From positions 2,232,001 to 2,296,000 of the forward strand of contig CM056729.1 in the NCBI GenBank assembly GCA_029844215.1: a stretch of DNA of 64,000 bases. Direction: 5' to 3'. This document shows positions 22,669 to 34,440 of this stretch, piece by piece (position 1 is the first letter of the stretch; each line of letters opens with the position of its first letter). The position numbers were made by a program, and so were the translations under genes. This DNA is from Przewalskia tangutica. Taxonomy: Eukaryota; Streptophyta; Magnoliopsida; Solanales; Solanaceae. The notes under the pieces were generated by a model that had not been told where the DNA came from, ran no database searches, and saw only the letters and a program-made list of their open reading frames with translations.

Positions 22669-24217
22669 TGAAAGTATATATATCCCAGAAACAATCATTT
22701 TAGGAGCAAATGTACTTGAACACATTCATATTATTAATGAGATTAATATATTTGGTTTTTGCAATTATTGAATTATTATTTGATTGTTTATATTATTCAT
22801 TAATGTGCATCCCTTGAACTTACATTGTCATTGATAGTGTGAGATATTAATGATAGAGTGTAGTTCTTAAAATAGCCTAGACTAATGATCATTGAGAATG
22901 AGATATCAATGATATGTTGTAAGTCGACATGTGGTCTGCATCACATTCTTAGAGAATGTAGTATATCTCACTTACTGCTAGTAATAGTTGCTAGTGATGG
23001 ACACATGAATACTCTTAGAGGAGTATTGACAAACCCTGTTGATAAACTATTTGTTATACATGTCTAGAGTATTATCAGCATGTGGGAGATAGAGGTCCTT
23101 AGACTTGAGGTCAATATCACCTTGTTTACGGATCAGTGCACTTTGATCCTGTCCTAAGCTCAAATGTCTTATAGGTTGAGACGCGGCTTGTATTGAGTGC
23201 ATTACAAAATAGATTGAAGGTGGTAGTTGAGCCAAGAATAGGATTCATTCCTCGATTGGAATTTCGAGAGAACACTCAGCTTCTCAAAGATGTTAAGTCG
23301 ACCAAGTCATTGGCCAATGCAAGAGACGTATCTAGGATATGGTCTAGTTGTCGACTAATATAGATGAGATAAAGTGATCAAGCCATTTGGATAGACACTT
23401 GGCAAATCTTAAGCTTGATCGAGTGTGTCGCGAATGAAAGGAATTTATCATCTCACATAGAGGTCTGTTTACTTGAGTATTGTAAATGTACTTCACACAT
23501 TGGGTCCGTCACCGGCGCCGTCTAGGAGTTCCGTGTGAACATTGATATGATCAAGTGCCGATATGTGAAGGTCTAAAGGGTCACACTAAGTCGATTGTCT
23601 TTTCGGTCTAAGGGTATATTGAGAGAATGTAAAATATCGGATTTAAAATCAAGATATTTTATTTAATAATAAATTATGGGATAATTTTCATTTGATGAAA
23701 ATTAATTAATTAAGTCAAAATTAAATCTTGGATTTAATTAGAACTAAAACGTGCAGAAAATAAATAGAGGAGCCGCATAACAGTGGGCCCAGTTCGACTG
23801 ACCCACTACGATTTGAATTTGGGCCAGGTCTTGAAGCCTGATCCAAATCTGATTTGGTTTAGGGTTTCCTCCACTATATATTTGACACTTAACCCATAAT
23901 TTCATGTTGCTCTCACTTTTCACTTTCTGAACTCAGAGTTCAGGAAATAAAATTCTCTCAAACCTCTGCCAAGATTTCCTAGCTTTCTTGGGCAAAAAAA
24001 TATATCGAAGCAAGACTTGCACCCGGATTGACAATCGCGTGCGCTCCCTTTAGTAAAGACTAACAAAACTTAAGCTGTAAGTTTTCTTCCTGTCTTTGCA
24101 GATTATAATTATCGCATAATCATACCAGAAACGTTTGTTGGAGCAAGTAAGTTTACTCAAAATTTTAAACTTCCGATGTGTCTTACTTGTGTATTTTACA
24201 CCCAACAAATCCCTACA
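22669..24217 (+). mobile_element. soloLTR-1: copia-5-type solo LTR, TSD TCGAA
   Basis: A single LTR of 1549 bp, TGAAAGTATA to CCCTACA, flanked by perfect TCGAA at 22664-22668 and 24218-24222. It matches, in inverted orientation, the copia-5 5' LTR (59628-61206): shared blocks include TACTTGAACACATTCA, TTAGAGAATGTAGTATATCT and the CCCAACAAATCCCTACA end. TATA at about 23872-23885 (CACTATATATTTGAC). No interior remains, as expected after LTR-LTR recombination. It begins about 300 bp downstream of the TPR stop codon. Confidence 0.9.
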
Positions 24218-24356
24218 TCGAATACAGAAAACATTTTCCAAGAGAATATTCTCGGTGGAAAACATTTTCTTTCATACTGAACACACCCTAAATCTTGTTT
24301 CATTTCCTCTAATTTTCTTTTGGTCTAGTGCAGCTCGAGTATATACATGTTTGGTA

Positions 24357-24512
24357 GGGCGGAGCTAGAATACGAGTATGTGTTCGGTCGAGTTTAGTAA
24401 TTTTAGTTTAAATTCTATATTTATCTTAAGAAAATTGAATATATATAAATTATTAATTTAGAACTCAATAACTTAAACGAACTGCAATCTCGAACCCATA
24501 TCTTCAAATCTT
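24357..24512. mobile_element. MITE remnant
   Basis: From GGGCGGAGCTAGAATACG through TTAAGAAAATTGAATATATA and TTAGAACTCAATAACTTAAA. It resembles a Solanaceae non-autonomous DNA element known for GGCGGAGC ends; the far end is not defined. See its relative at 18695-18870. Confidence 0.45.
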
Positions 24513-24827
24513 CCCTTCACCTACCTCTACTAATATTGGGTAATTTTTGGTGTTATCTTACAAGTATCTAATTGAATTCGTTGATGAACTAGAACCACAA
24601 GAGCTAAAAAGGGGAAGAGAAAATACTTAATTTCAATATATTAATAGGCTGTTGTGATGATTGAAGAACTTGTAGATATAAATCTGTGAACAAAAAGAGT
24701 TGCACCCTTCTTACTTAGTAGACGCAGCTGGGTTGAATGGGTGCACCCAATTAGATCAGATTATACATTAATTTATGCAAAATTTAAAGATTTTTTTAGA
24801 ATACGTTATCATATTCATTAAGAGATG

Positions 24828-25610
24828 TGATACGATATCAGGGAGCACAAATCACTGAAGATCTTTCACCTAAGAATAAGCCAAGAAACTCCAAATTTTA
24901 CAAGCCCTGTCGATGCAAAGAGAGGTTTTGAAGACCCTTGAGAATCCACACAAGAGAGCATACGACGTTTGGATAATCGCTTGGAGCGAAACGAAGTCGT
25001 GGAAGTTGCCGGCACAACATGTGGCTGATCTGTGGCCCACATGTTGAACCTGCTACACCATCTGCGAGCCACAAATGTTGTCACGGATGAAAGTTTAAAA
25101 TTTCGTTACATTTGCAATTTCGGGATATAATGACTTGCGGGCCTAGTTTGTAATAAAAGTCTTACACTATATATGGTGGTTCTCAAGGTTTAGATGCTTA
25201 GCTTTGATGAATATTGAATGAGAGTGATTCTCTTAGTATTTAGTTTATAGTGTTAGTTTAGTGAGTAGATTATAGTGATAAGTCAATTAGGGTGGATTCA
25301 AGGGTTGTATGTTGAACCTTGTTCATGATTTTCACATGAGATTGCTCACATGTGGAATCAATCTATATGTTAGGTGCTTTTATTGATTAATCTAATTGAA
25401 GTCTTAGCTTTAATATATAGCTTTGGTTGCTTTTAGATTTCAATTCTTGTGTCTTCCTTTTATCTTGGTTGATGCTTGTTTTGGTTAATTCCACTGAGGT
25501 CTAAACTTTAATATAGTTTTTGTTGCCTTGGGTTCCATTTCTTGTCTCTACTTTCTATCCTTTCAATTTCCGCATTCAATTTCTAGAGTTTCGCTTTAGA
25601 AATCGTATCA
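24828..25610 (+). repeat. gypsy-1 5' LTR (783 bp)
   Basis: Starts TGATACGATATC and ends AATCGTATCA. TATA in CTTACACTATATATGG near 25164. The following TTTGGCATCATAGC may be a mutated tRNA-Met-type primer site. It aligns with 35021-35765. Confidence 0.85.
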
Positions 25611-25810
25611 TTTGGCATCATAGCTTAAGCTAAATGGTTTTTTCTACAATTCTTAATTCTAAGTTTTTCATATTTTGAAAATTACAAAAATCTGAAAATT
25701 CAAAAATAACAAAATAAAAAATCATGTTGTTGTTGGATTTGAGTGAAAATATTGATATATTTGAGTTTCTAGAGGTTAAATATATCATCCCCAAAGTTTC
25801 AAGTTGTTTG

Positions 25811-26016
25811 TGTAAATGTGTAAATATATGAAACAATATTTCACATACCCATAATTAGAATATTTCCATATATTGTGTAAATATAATTATGGTAAGACTA
25901 AGATTCCTCTTTTGTATAGGCTTAGGATTCCTATTGTATAAGGGATGAATATTGTACTCTATATATACCTTGATATTAATGAAAGACTCCCCAAGAGAGA
26001 TTAATATCATCTTACA
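25811..26016 (+). repeat. copia-2 5' LTR (206 bp)
   Basis: TGTAAATGTGTAAATATATG to TATCATCTTACA, with a TATA element in GTACTCTATATATACC. Differs from the 3' LTR at only a handful of positions by eye. Confidence 0.93.
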
Positions 26017-26030
26017 TGGTATCAAGAGCC
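26017..26030 (+). promoter_or_regulatory. copia-2 primer binding site
   Basis: TGGTATCAAGAGCC directly abuts the LTR; it pairs with the 3' end of initiator tRNA-Met. Confidence 0.9.
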
Positions 26031-26184
26031 TAAACACAAAACCCTAGATTTTTTTTTCTTCCCTATCTCTTGAGCAAGCCGCCGTCGACCACCCACCCCC
26101 ACCCTCGGGTATTGCGCCGCGGCTCTCCCCTCTCTCCACAAAATTCTTGGTTTTGTTTTTCTTCTTCATTCCTCTCTTCTCTAA

Positions 26185-27043
26185 ATGGCTATCCCTGAAT
26201 CTTCAACACTTTATGAATCTTCTACCTCCACAAATCCCACCACCACGTTGTCATCCTCTTTTCATTCAGCCCTAACTGTTACAAACATCAAAAACTCTAT
26301 TCCCATTATTCTTGATCAAGAAAACAGTCAGTATTCTCCTTGGGTTGAACTGTTTCATAATCATGCATGTCTCTATAACGTTCTTAATCACATCGATGAC
26401 ACCATTTCGCGCCCTCCGGAGGTTGATGAGTCTACTTGGCGGCGTCTAGACGCCGGCGTCAAACAATGGATTTAGGGTAGTATTTCTCAGGACCTTCTTC
26501 TTACTATCATGAAATCTGGCGCCACATCCTTTGAGTTATGGAATCGTTTGAAGGAAAATTTTCAAAACAATAAGCACACTCGTGTTGTGTATTTAGAGGA
26601 TCAATTTAACAATACACGTCTTGAAAACTTTTCCAATATGACTGAGTAATCGCAAACGATTAAAGCTATCGACGATCAACTCACGATGTCGACGAGCACA
26701 TCGACACCAAACTAGTGTTACAATTGATTGCTGGCCTTCCAAAAGGCGAATATGATACTTTGGCTACCATGATTCAACAGGCAGATCAATTACCCAGCTT
26801 TAACAAAGCTCGCTCGCAGTTGTTGCTCGAAGAGACTCGACGTGCTAAGCGACGAGCACGTAAGGCATTAGCGGCAAACGCGCTCGTGATCAAACGCCGC
26901 CAGAAAACTCTCAACCGCAGCAGGGACGCGGTGGAAAGGGTAGCAAGGGCCGCGGCAGGGGAGGTCGTGGTCGTGGAAAGGGTCGCAGTCAACAGAACCA
27001 ACAACAGCAACAGGGATCGCAGAACAACTCGGCCGCGGCTCCT
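26185..27043 (+). pseudogene. copia-2 gag (broken)
   Basis: The ATG at 26185 opens a copia gag (MAIPESSTLY, then LTVTNIKNSIPIILDQENSQ and YSPWVELFHNH). A TAG at 26473 follows KQWI; copia-1 has Tyr at this point. The frame recovers downstream through the UBN2-type region (LVLQLIAG-like text at 26715), after a garbled stretch at 26645-26710 with stops where copia-1 reads YCRQLKLLSDQL. The C-terminus (26830-27043) is basic, Arg/Ala-rich, ending QNNSAAAP at the soloLTR-2 insertion. The zinc knuckle is not recognisable. Non-functional. Confidence 0.87.
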
Positions 27044-28385
27044 TGATCGGTGTATTTTATACACGCTTTTTGAGTCATTTTTAGTTAGTATTTTACTCAT
27101 TTTGTTTATGTTTAGTATAGTATTAGGGTCGTTTTCCTTTCTTTTGTGTCACAGTGGTCATAAATGGAGCAATGACAAAAAAGAGATGAAATGAGCATAA
27201 ATGAGATGGAATTGCACACAAAAGGGCCAAGAAATGAAGTCTAAGAAGTTCCGGGAAGTATAGAGGAGATTAGACGAAGTCCGGACGAAAAAAAGGATGT
27301 CGAAGCAAAAAATCAGGAAAACAACGCCTCAAGCGCCGCGGCGCCTGGCAGCACCACCGCGGCGCCGACCACTGAAATTTTCGAAAACTCTCTGATTTTC
27401 AGGCGTCGTGGCGCCGGACTGGAGCGCCACGGCGCCGACGCGGTATTTTTGACGTTTTGGGCCGAATTTGACACGTTTTCAGAGTCCAAAAGGGATAACT
27501 TTTCCTACCTACAAAACCTATATAATTCCTAAAATCCTGCTCATTATTGAATCCATCCATTGTACATACAACACAACTCTATGAGGCGAAGATTTGAGAC
27601 CTAGTTCAAGTATTTTCTTTTCCTTTTCTTCTTTGTTTTATTTCAGTTCATGTATGGAGATTGTATTAGTTCTTAGCGTGACTATGGCTAAGAGTTAATT
27701 ACTTTATTAGTGATTTCTTTGTGATTCGCTTGAAACTCTTATTCATAAATTAATGCATTAGTTTATTTTCTTCTTCATTTGATTAAGATTTATTCAATAA
27801 TTACTTTGATTGCTTGATAATTAATTGATCACTAGTTATCATCACTTATATGAGTTCTAATCGAAATCTGAAAGGGGAGATTGTGAATATGCTATAGTTT
27901 AATAAACATAGGTTTAAATTGTGGACGAAAGTACCCCGATACTTATGTAGCTTAATAAGTTATTGCTCTTAATCCTCATTTGTAGTCAATCTTGTCATCG
28001 AAAGATATAAGGGTTCTCCATTGGGGTTGAGTGTTTATATTACCTTAACAGGAGTATAAAACGGCTTAGTTAACCTGCTATCTTAACATAGAAGAAGAAC
28101 TTTTATTGTTGCATTAAGGATTGAATATAGTGAATAGTTGATGATCTTGGAAGCCCTAATTCTCCGTCATAACTGATTTAAATCAAAGTATTTTCATAAT
28201 TAGTTTATTTCCTGCATTATTAGTCTAGAATTCCAAATCAATTAACGTTAACCAAATAGAAACTAAAGCATAAATAATCGGTACTTGAAAACCAGTCCCT
28301 GAGGACGATATTCGGTCTTACCTATACTATATTACTTGTAACGATATGTGCACTTGCGTTAAGCGTGTGTATAAATCACACATCA
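27044..28385 (+). mobile_element. soloLTR-2: gypsy-type solo LTR, TSD CTCCT
   Basis: A 1342-bp LTR flanked by perfect CTCCT (27039-27043 and 28386-28390). Removing it with one repeat restores the copia-2 reading frame across AAAP-QQFAHS, which proves both ends. The tips form an imperfect inverted repeat of about 22 bp: TGATCGGTGTATTTTATACA at the start, TGATGTGTGATTTATACACA on the opposite strand at the end. TATA at 27518-27527 (CTATATAATT). The tail with CCCTGAGGACGATATTCGG and GTGCACTTGCG resembles Ty3/gypsy (Tat/Athila-like) LTR ends. A GC-rich motif cluster lies at 27325-27455. Confidence 0.93.
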
Positions 28386-28390
28386 CTCCT

Positions 28391-31300
28391 CAGCAATTCG
28401 CACACAGCGCCGCGGCACCCCAGTACAAAGTCGCGGCACCGAGTCCATTCCAGTACCAGCAGCCCTACAATCCGTGTTCTTACCCTGATTTGTTGGGCCC
28501 CGCTCCAGCCTCCCAACAGGTCCACTTCATGCAAGCTCAGGTTTTGCATCCCTCATCCGACATGACACCCACTGAGTTGGGACAAGCATTCAGCACCCTC
28601 TCCATGCAACAGCCTGACAATACTTGGTACATGGACGCAGGCGTCACATCTCACGTCACCCAATCTGCAGGGAGTATCCCTAAACTGTTTAGTTTAAAGC
28701 ATCCTCAATATGTTACAGTTGGTAGTGGACAATGCATTCCAGTTAAAGGGTGTGGTACCTCATACACACATCCTCCTCATCCACCCTTCTCCCTCAAAAA
28801 CATCATATATGCCCCACACATGATTAAGAACCTCATATATGTCCACCAATTTACTCATAATAATTTTGTCTCCGTGGATTTTGACCCTTTTGGTTTTACT
28901 ATGAAGGATCTTCATACAGGGACACCTATTACAAGATGCAATAGCACGGGGGATCTCTATCCATTCACTTCCACCTCCGCTGTCAGATCTTGCTCTCCCG
29001 TCACTCTAGCAGTTGTTTCTTCTTCAACTTGGCATAATAGGCTTGGTCATCCAGGAGTCCCAATTTTTAATTTTCTTAAAGGCAACAATTTCATTGCTTG
29101 TAATGGAAAATTTGCCCAAAATTGTGTTTCTTGCTCTTTAGGCAAATATATTCGTCTTCCGTTTAAATCATCTACTAGTGTTACACTTGCTCATTTTGAT
29201 ATTATACATGCCGATTTATGGACATCTCCTATCTCTAGTTCTCTCGGTCATAAATACTATTTTGTGTTGCTTGATGATTTTTCACACTATGTTTGGTTAT
29301 ATCCTCTTAAATTTAAATCAAAAGTGTTTCCCAAATTTCTTGAGTTTTGCAGGTTAATCCACACACAATTTGGAAAAAGTATAAAATCATTTCAGTGCGA
29401 TAATGGCCGTGAATTCAATAACTCTATGTTTCATCGGTTTTGTACAAATAATGGCATGTTTTTTCGCTTCTCCTGCCCTCAAACCTCACCATAAAATGGT
29501 AAAGCTGAAAGAATCATACGTACCATTAACAGTATGATTCGCACCCTATTGATTCATGTCTCTCTCCCTCCTTCCTTCTGGGTATATGCTGCTAAAATGT
29601 CAAAATACATTCTAAATATTCTCCGTACTAGCACTCTTCACAATATGACCCCTACCGAAATCCTCTACCATAGAGTTCCCTCCTATGATCATCTACAGAT
29701 TTTCGGTTGTCTGTGCTATCCCAACCTCAGTTATACCGCCCCTCACAAGCTTGCTCCTAGGTCTACTCCCTGTGTCTTCCTAGGATTCCCGCCAAACCAT
29801 TGGGGCTATCTATGTTATGACTTGTCGACTCATCACATCTACATATCTCATCACGTCACATTCGACGAGACCACATTTCCGTTTTCGAATCTTCCAAAAT
29901 TCCTAAAACTGGAGTACTCATTTCTTGACGAGTCTGCCATCTCTCCCCTCATCCTCAAACAGCTCACGTCATCTGTTCCGTCGTTAGAGCCGCGGCCCCA
30001 AGGGGAGGCGTCGCGACGTCTGATTTTCAGTGAGCAATCTTCAGGAATACCGTCGACAGAGCCGCGGCGCCCAAACTTCAGAGAAGCCTATCAACCTTCT
30101 AGCGCCGCGGCGCTAGATCCAGGAGTCGCGGCTCCTCCGACGGCTTCGCCCCCACCTTATTCTTATCCAACTTTACCCACCGTCTCAGACACCACTCCGC
30201 CACCCACTGTCCCTACTCATCCAATGGAAACTCGTTCAAAGCATGGAATCTTCAAACCCAAAGTCCATTTCAACTTGTCTTTCCAAATCATCTCTCCACT
30301 TCCAAAGAACCCAAAATTGGCCAAACAAGACCCTAATTGGAATGCGGCTATGTATGAGGAATTCAATGCTTTAACTAAATAGCACACATGAGATCTAGTA
30401 TCTAGACCTGTGGGGGTGAATGTAATTCGATATATGTGGATTTTTCGTCACAAGTTCAGAGACAATGGGGATCTTGAGAGGTATAAGGCCCGTCTTGTGG
30501 CTAATGGCACAAATCAGCAGGAGGGCATTGATTGTGGAGATACCTTCAGCCAGTTGTCAAACCGGCTACTATTCGCACAGTTTTGAGCATTGACATGGGC
30601 AAACACTGTCCGATCCATCAACTTGATGTGAAGAATGCATTCTTACATGGGGACCTGAGAGAAACAATGTACATGCATCAGTCGTCTGGGTTCACCCATC
30701 CAGCAGTCTTTCACTATGTGTGTCGTCTTCGTAAGTCACTATATGGCCTGAAATAGGCTCGCCGTGCGTGGTATGATCGTTTTGTCAGATATATCTTGCA
30801 GATTGGGTTTGTATGCAGCAAGAGTGATATCACTCTTCATTTTTCATCGAGGTAGTAGCACTGGTTACTTATTATTGTACGTGGATGATATTGTTCTGAC
30901 TGCCTACTCAAATAGATTGAAAAATGAGATTATTGTCTTGCTAAAGTCTGAATTTGCAATGACTGATTTAGGAAAGCTGAGTTATTTCTTGGAGATATCA
31001 GTGACCAGGTCTGCCAATCACATGTTCTTGTGTCAGCGTAAGTATCCAGATGAGATAGTGTACCAGGCTAAGATGGCGAATTTTAAAGTTATGCCTACTC
31101 TAGTCGATTTGAAATCTAAGCTCAGTGTTATGGATGATGCTCCAGTCTCTGATCCTACTCTGTATAGGAGCCTTGCAGGTGCACTTCAGTATCTCACATT
31201 TACCAGGCCAGACATAGCTTATGATGTTCAGCATGTGTGCTTATTCATGCATGCCCCCAGTGAGTCTCATTTCACTGTTATTAAGCGTATCATTCGATAT

Positions 31301-31888
31301 ATTAAGGGTACTCTTGATTATGGTTTGAACTTATACCCCTCTACGCCAAACATGTTGCTCTCATATACGGATGCAGATTGGGCAGGGTGTCCGGACACGC
31401 GACGCTCAACCTCCGGCTTTTGTGTTTTCTTAGGGGATAATTTGATTTCTTGGTCTGTCAAGCGACAGGATAACCTATCTAGATCCAGTGCCGAGGCTGA
31501 GTACAGAGGTGTTGCAAATGTAGTAGCTGAGATTTGTTGGCTCAGAAACTTACTGTTAGAACTTCAGTGTCATTTGCGTCAGGCATCTATTGTGTACTGT
31601 GATAACAACACTGCCATCTATTTATCTCATAATCCGGTTCAGCATCAACGAACCAAGAAAATTGAGATAGACCTACACTTTATTCATGAGAAAATTGCTC
31701 TAAGCCATGTCAGAGTGTTACATGTTCCATCATCCTATCAGTATGTAGACATATTTACCAAAGGATTTCCCAGACAGTTGTTTCTTGACTTCAGATCCAG
31801 TCTCAGCGTCCAGCCTCCTCTCGCTCCGACTGAGGGTGTGTGTAAACGTGTAAATATAGGAAATAATATTTTCCTTACCCATAATTAG
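28391..31888 (+). pseudogene. copia-2 pol: PR, INT, RT, RNase H (broken)
   Basis: Protease near 28630 reads YMDAGVTSH (normal DTGATSH). GAG-pre-INT and the integrase zinc finger follow (HNRLGHPG, then CVSCSLGKYIRLPF, His and Cys pairs present). The integrase core has HADLWTS and CDNGREFNN, but a TAA at 29492 replaces the Gln codon of the SSQNGK motif. The C-terminal half continues at 29534-30382 and ends at a TAG that replaces CAG (TKQHT in copia-1). A small frameshift lies near 30540, then RT (VVKPATIRTVL) with a TAG at 30755, again a former CAG (GLKQA). The rest runs open to the 3' LTR with YVDD near 30880 and the RNase H motif YCDNNTAIYLSHNPVQHQR. Confidence 0.92.
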
Positions 31889-32046
31889 AATATTTCTATA
31901 TATTGTGTAAATATAATTATGGTAAGACTAAGATTCCTCTTTTGTATAGGCTTAAAATTTCTATTGTATAAGGGATGAATATTGTACTCTATATATACCT
32001 TGATATTAATGAAAGACTCCCCAAGGGAGATTAATATCATCTTACA
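31841..32046 (+). repeat. copia-2 3' LTR (206 bp)
   Basis: TGTAAACGTGTAAATATAGG to TATCATCTTACA, preceded by the polypurine tract ACTGAGGGTGTG and followed by GTTTG. Confidence 0.93.
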
Positions 32047-32414
32047 GTTTGGATGAGTTTTGGTTCAATTCATCACTGAAGACCTTCAAGCTTTGAAGAA
32101 CAGTCAAGTGGGTCTTGTGATTTGAAGGGCAATTAATTCCTAAAATGATTGGGTTTTGTTCTCTACGCTGAGGAGAAGCTAGATAAGAAATTTAAAGTAA
32201 TTCAGAGTTGATTTGAGTATAGCAAGAATTTTTGGTATTCTTCATTGTTCATCCTTATTCTTGGTGAGGAAGAAGGCCAAAAGAAGGGTTTGATCCCAAA
32301 TTTTCAAGTTCAAAAGTGTTTGTGAGGTCAAAATTAGCAAAATATCTGAAAAGTGAGTCCAAGGCACTCCAAGTATAAGAAATAATCAAATGAAGGTTAG
32401 TCAAATGGATCCCA

Positions 32415-32515
32415 CAACGCGTCCTGAGAGATGCAGGACACATCGCAGAATGCACCTGAGAGATGCAGGACACGTTGTAGAATGCGCCTGAGAGCCACAG
32501 ATTGAACGCAAGTCG
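32415..32515. repeat. Short 32-bp repeat inside gypsy-1
   Basis: CCTGAGAGATGCAGGACAC occurs twice and a third partial copy (GCCTGAGAGCCACAG) follows, each separated by a GCAGAATGC-like piece. It lies in the non-coding leader of gypsy-1. Confidence 0.6.
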
Positions 32516-33119
32516 TGACAGATAAATGTTCATCTAAGTGACACAATTTGTGGCCCACATCGTGTGCCACAGACACGACATGCATCCCACATCTTGCGCA
32601 CATGCTTAGCGGATTGCGCTTTTCGAGTTTTTGATTTCTAATCTCTTTCCGATTCCATTCCATTTCACTTATTTGATTCTCCAAGCTAATTAACAATGAG
32701 TAATTAATTTTACTTGATTGTTAAATAGTTCTTGAGTCCGCATTTCATTTCATGCTAATTCTTCAAACCTTTTTTCATTTTATCTCGTTGAACTTCTTTG
32801 GCTCTGTCCATTAGCTTTTATTAAGTCATTCGTCTTTCAAATAAACAAAAATTTATTCCTCTACATAGGTTAAGCAATCTTGTGCATTGATTGAATAAAT
32901 GTTCTTTACCAACTTTTGAAAAACACTACCGTGTGGTGTAATTGAGTGGAAAGACAAGTGACGTGAGAAATTTTACTACTAATATTGTTTGCTAAGTTTT
33001 ACAAGTACAATGTCTAACTTTGGAGAGCATTATCATGGTGGATAGGATTTGTTGGCCCTCATACTTAGGGAGTTGGCAGGGTTGAGAGCGAAAGTAGGTG
33101 GGATAATGGAGCGCGCGAT

Positions 33120-33485
33120 TTGAATACCTTCAAGGCGAATCTTCGCAAGTTCAAAGGTAGTAGTGACCCAGAAGAGTTCAGTGAGCGGAAATCGCAAAGT
33201 GAGAGAATATTTCTCACCAACAATGTCGCGAATTCCATGAAAGCAAGCTATTCCCTTACTAAATTTGAGGGATATGCATCCACTTGGTGGGAATCCAAGA
33301 AGCAAGATAGATCTCGACATCGTGTCTATGATGTACCTACTTGGCAAGAGTTGGCGGAGCTCATGGAAGCAATGTATGTGACACCTAACTATTATCAAGA
33401 AATTGTCAAGAAGGTATACATTCTAAAGCAAGGAGATAAGAGTGTTAAAGGGTACTACGATGAGTTTGATGACTTAAGAATGTAA
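33120..33485 (+). pseudogene. gypsy-1 gag fragment
   Basis: An open frame of 121 codons matching the Ty3/gypsy gag core: KFKGSSDPEEFSE, then FEGYASTWWES, the DVPTWQELAELMEAMYVT region, and QGDKSVKGYYDEFDDL before a TAA at 33483. A further gag-like piece extends to about 33890 and holds a decayed CCHC knuckle (33838-33885: CYKYQGRGNNARECHN, where the second Cys is Tyr and the His is Asn). The upstream ATG at 33009 is cut off by an early stop. Non-functional. Confidence 0.85.
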
Positions 33486-34335
33486 TCCCAAGGTGGAAGA
33501 GCATTTGAACTTCAATGTGACAAGATTTGTGGTCAACTTGAATCATGAGATCTCCAAACGCATGAAGCTACAAACTTGTAGAAGCTTAAGGGATGTTTTA
33601 CATGTTGCTTCCAAGATTGAAGCGAATTTATAAGAGGAGAGGTCATATATGCCAAAGAGCAGTTCAACTTCATCATGGTGTGAGGACGAAGATAAATGAG
33701 AATCCTCATCAACTTGGGAGAAATCCAATGCCATTACTCACACTTTCCAAATAAAGAATAATTGCAAAGAAAAAGGAACCGACAAGACAACGGGAGATAA
33801 CAATGCAAATTCTAATTTCCCCCACCCTTATACTATTTAATGTTATAAATATCAAGGTAGAGGGAACAATGCAAGAGAGTGTCACAATAAAAAATCAATT
33901 GTGGCTATACATAATGGCTACCACCGCAATGATAATAAAGAATGTGGTGTTGGAAGTGAGGATGAGGAATCGAGGGATGAACATGAAGGAGGATCCTTGA
34001 ATGATGATGAAGAGTGTGGTATTGAAAATGATGATGAAGATTCGGAAAAGGAACTCTGGGAGAGAGTTAAAAGGGAAGAAGATGAGAAAAACGAGATAGA
34101 CATCTTGCTTGCATAAAAAGAGAAGGCTGACACAAGGAAAAACAATGTTGTGCACGACCTCTAAGACAAGCAATTGTTTTCAATGTGACGATGAGAGTCA
34201 CTTCATGATGTCTCTTGTAAAAAAAGATTTTTCATTGCGTACTAATCCTAATATTAGCACTTTGCCTAATATTGTATCTTCATTATTGTAGGAACTTTAC
34301 CTGTCGACTTTTTTTGGGTTGTCCAAGAATCAAAG

Positions 34336-34440
34336 GGAAGCATGATAGAATTTGTGATGTGGTAGATATATTCTAAAAATTGTCTCGCTTTATACCTTGC
34401 CATGAATGTGGTGATGCATCTCATGTAGTCTCATTGTTTG
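34336..34440 (+). pseudogene. gypsy-1 integrase scrap
   Basis: Read through one stop, this gives KGKHDRICDVVDIF, then KLSRFIPCHECGDASHVVSL. It matches the Ty3/gypsy integrase segment normally reading like [21 protein letters not shown]. It sits only about 450 bp after the gag zinc-knuckle remnant, so protease, RT and RNase H were deleted. Confidence 0.7.

Larger units (their letters stand above)
25811..32046 (+). mobile_element. copia-2: complete-length Ty1/copia element, TSD GTTTG
   Basis: 206-bp LTRs at 25811-26016 and 31841-32046, TGTAAA to CTTACA, with perfect GTTTG duplications at 25806-25810 and 32047-32051. PBS, gag, PR, INT, RT, RH and polypurine tract are present in copia order, interrupted by soloLTR-2. 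Without that insertion the element is about 4.9 kb. Stops and frameshifts in gag and pol make it non-autonomous. It is a sister of copia-1. Confidence 0.95.

Noticed and set aside
33895..34173. Acidic or hydrophobic frames on both strands in gypsy-1
   Set aside because: They arise from GATGATGAAGA-type low-complexity sequence in the decayed gag C-terminus.
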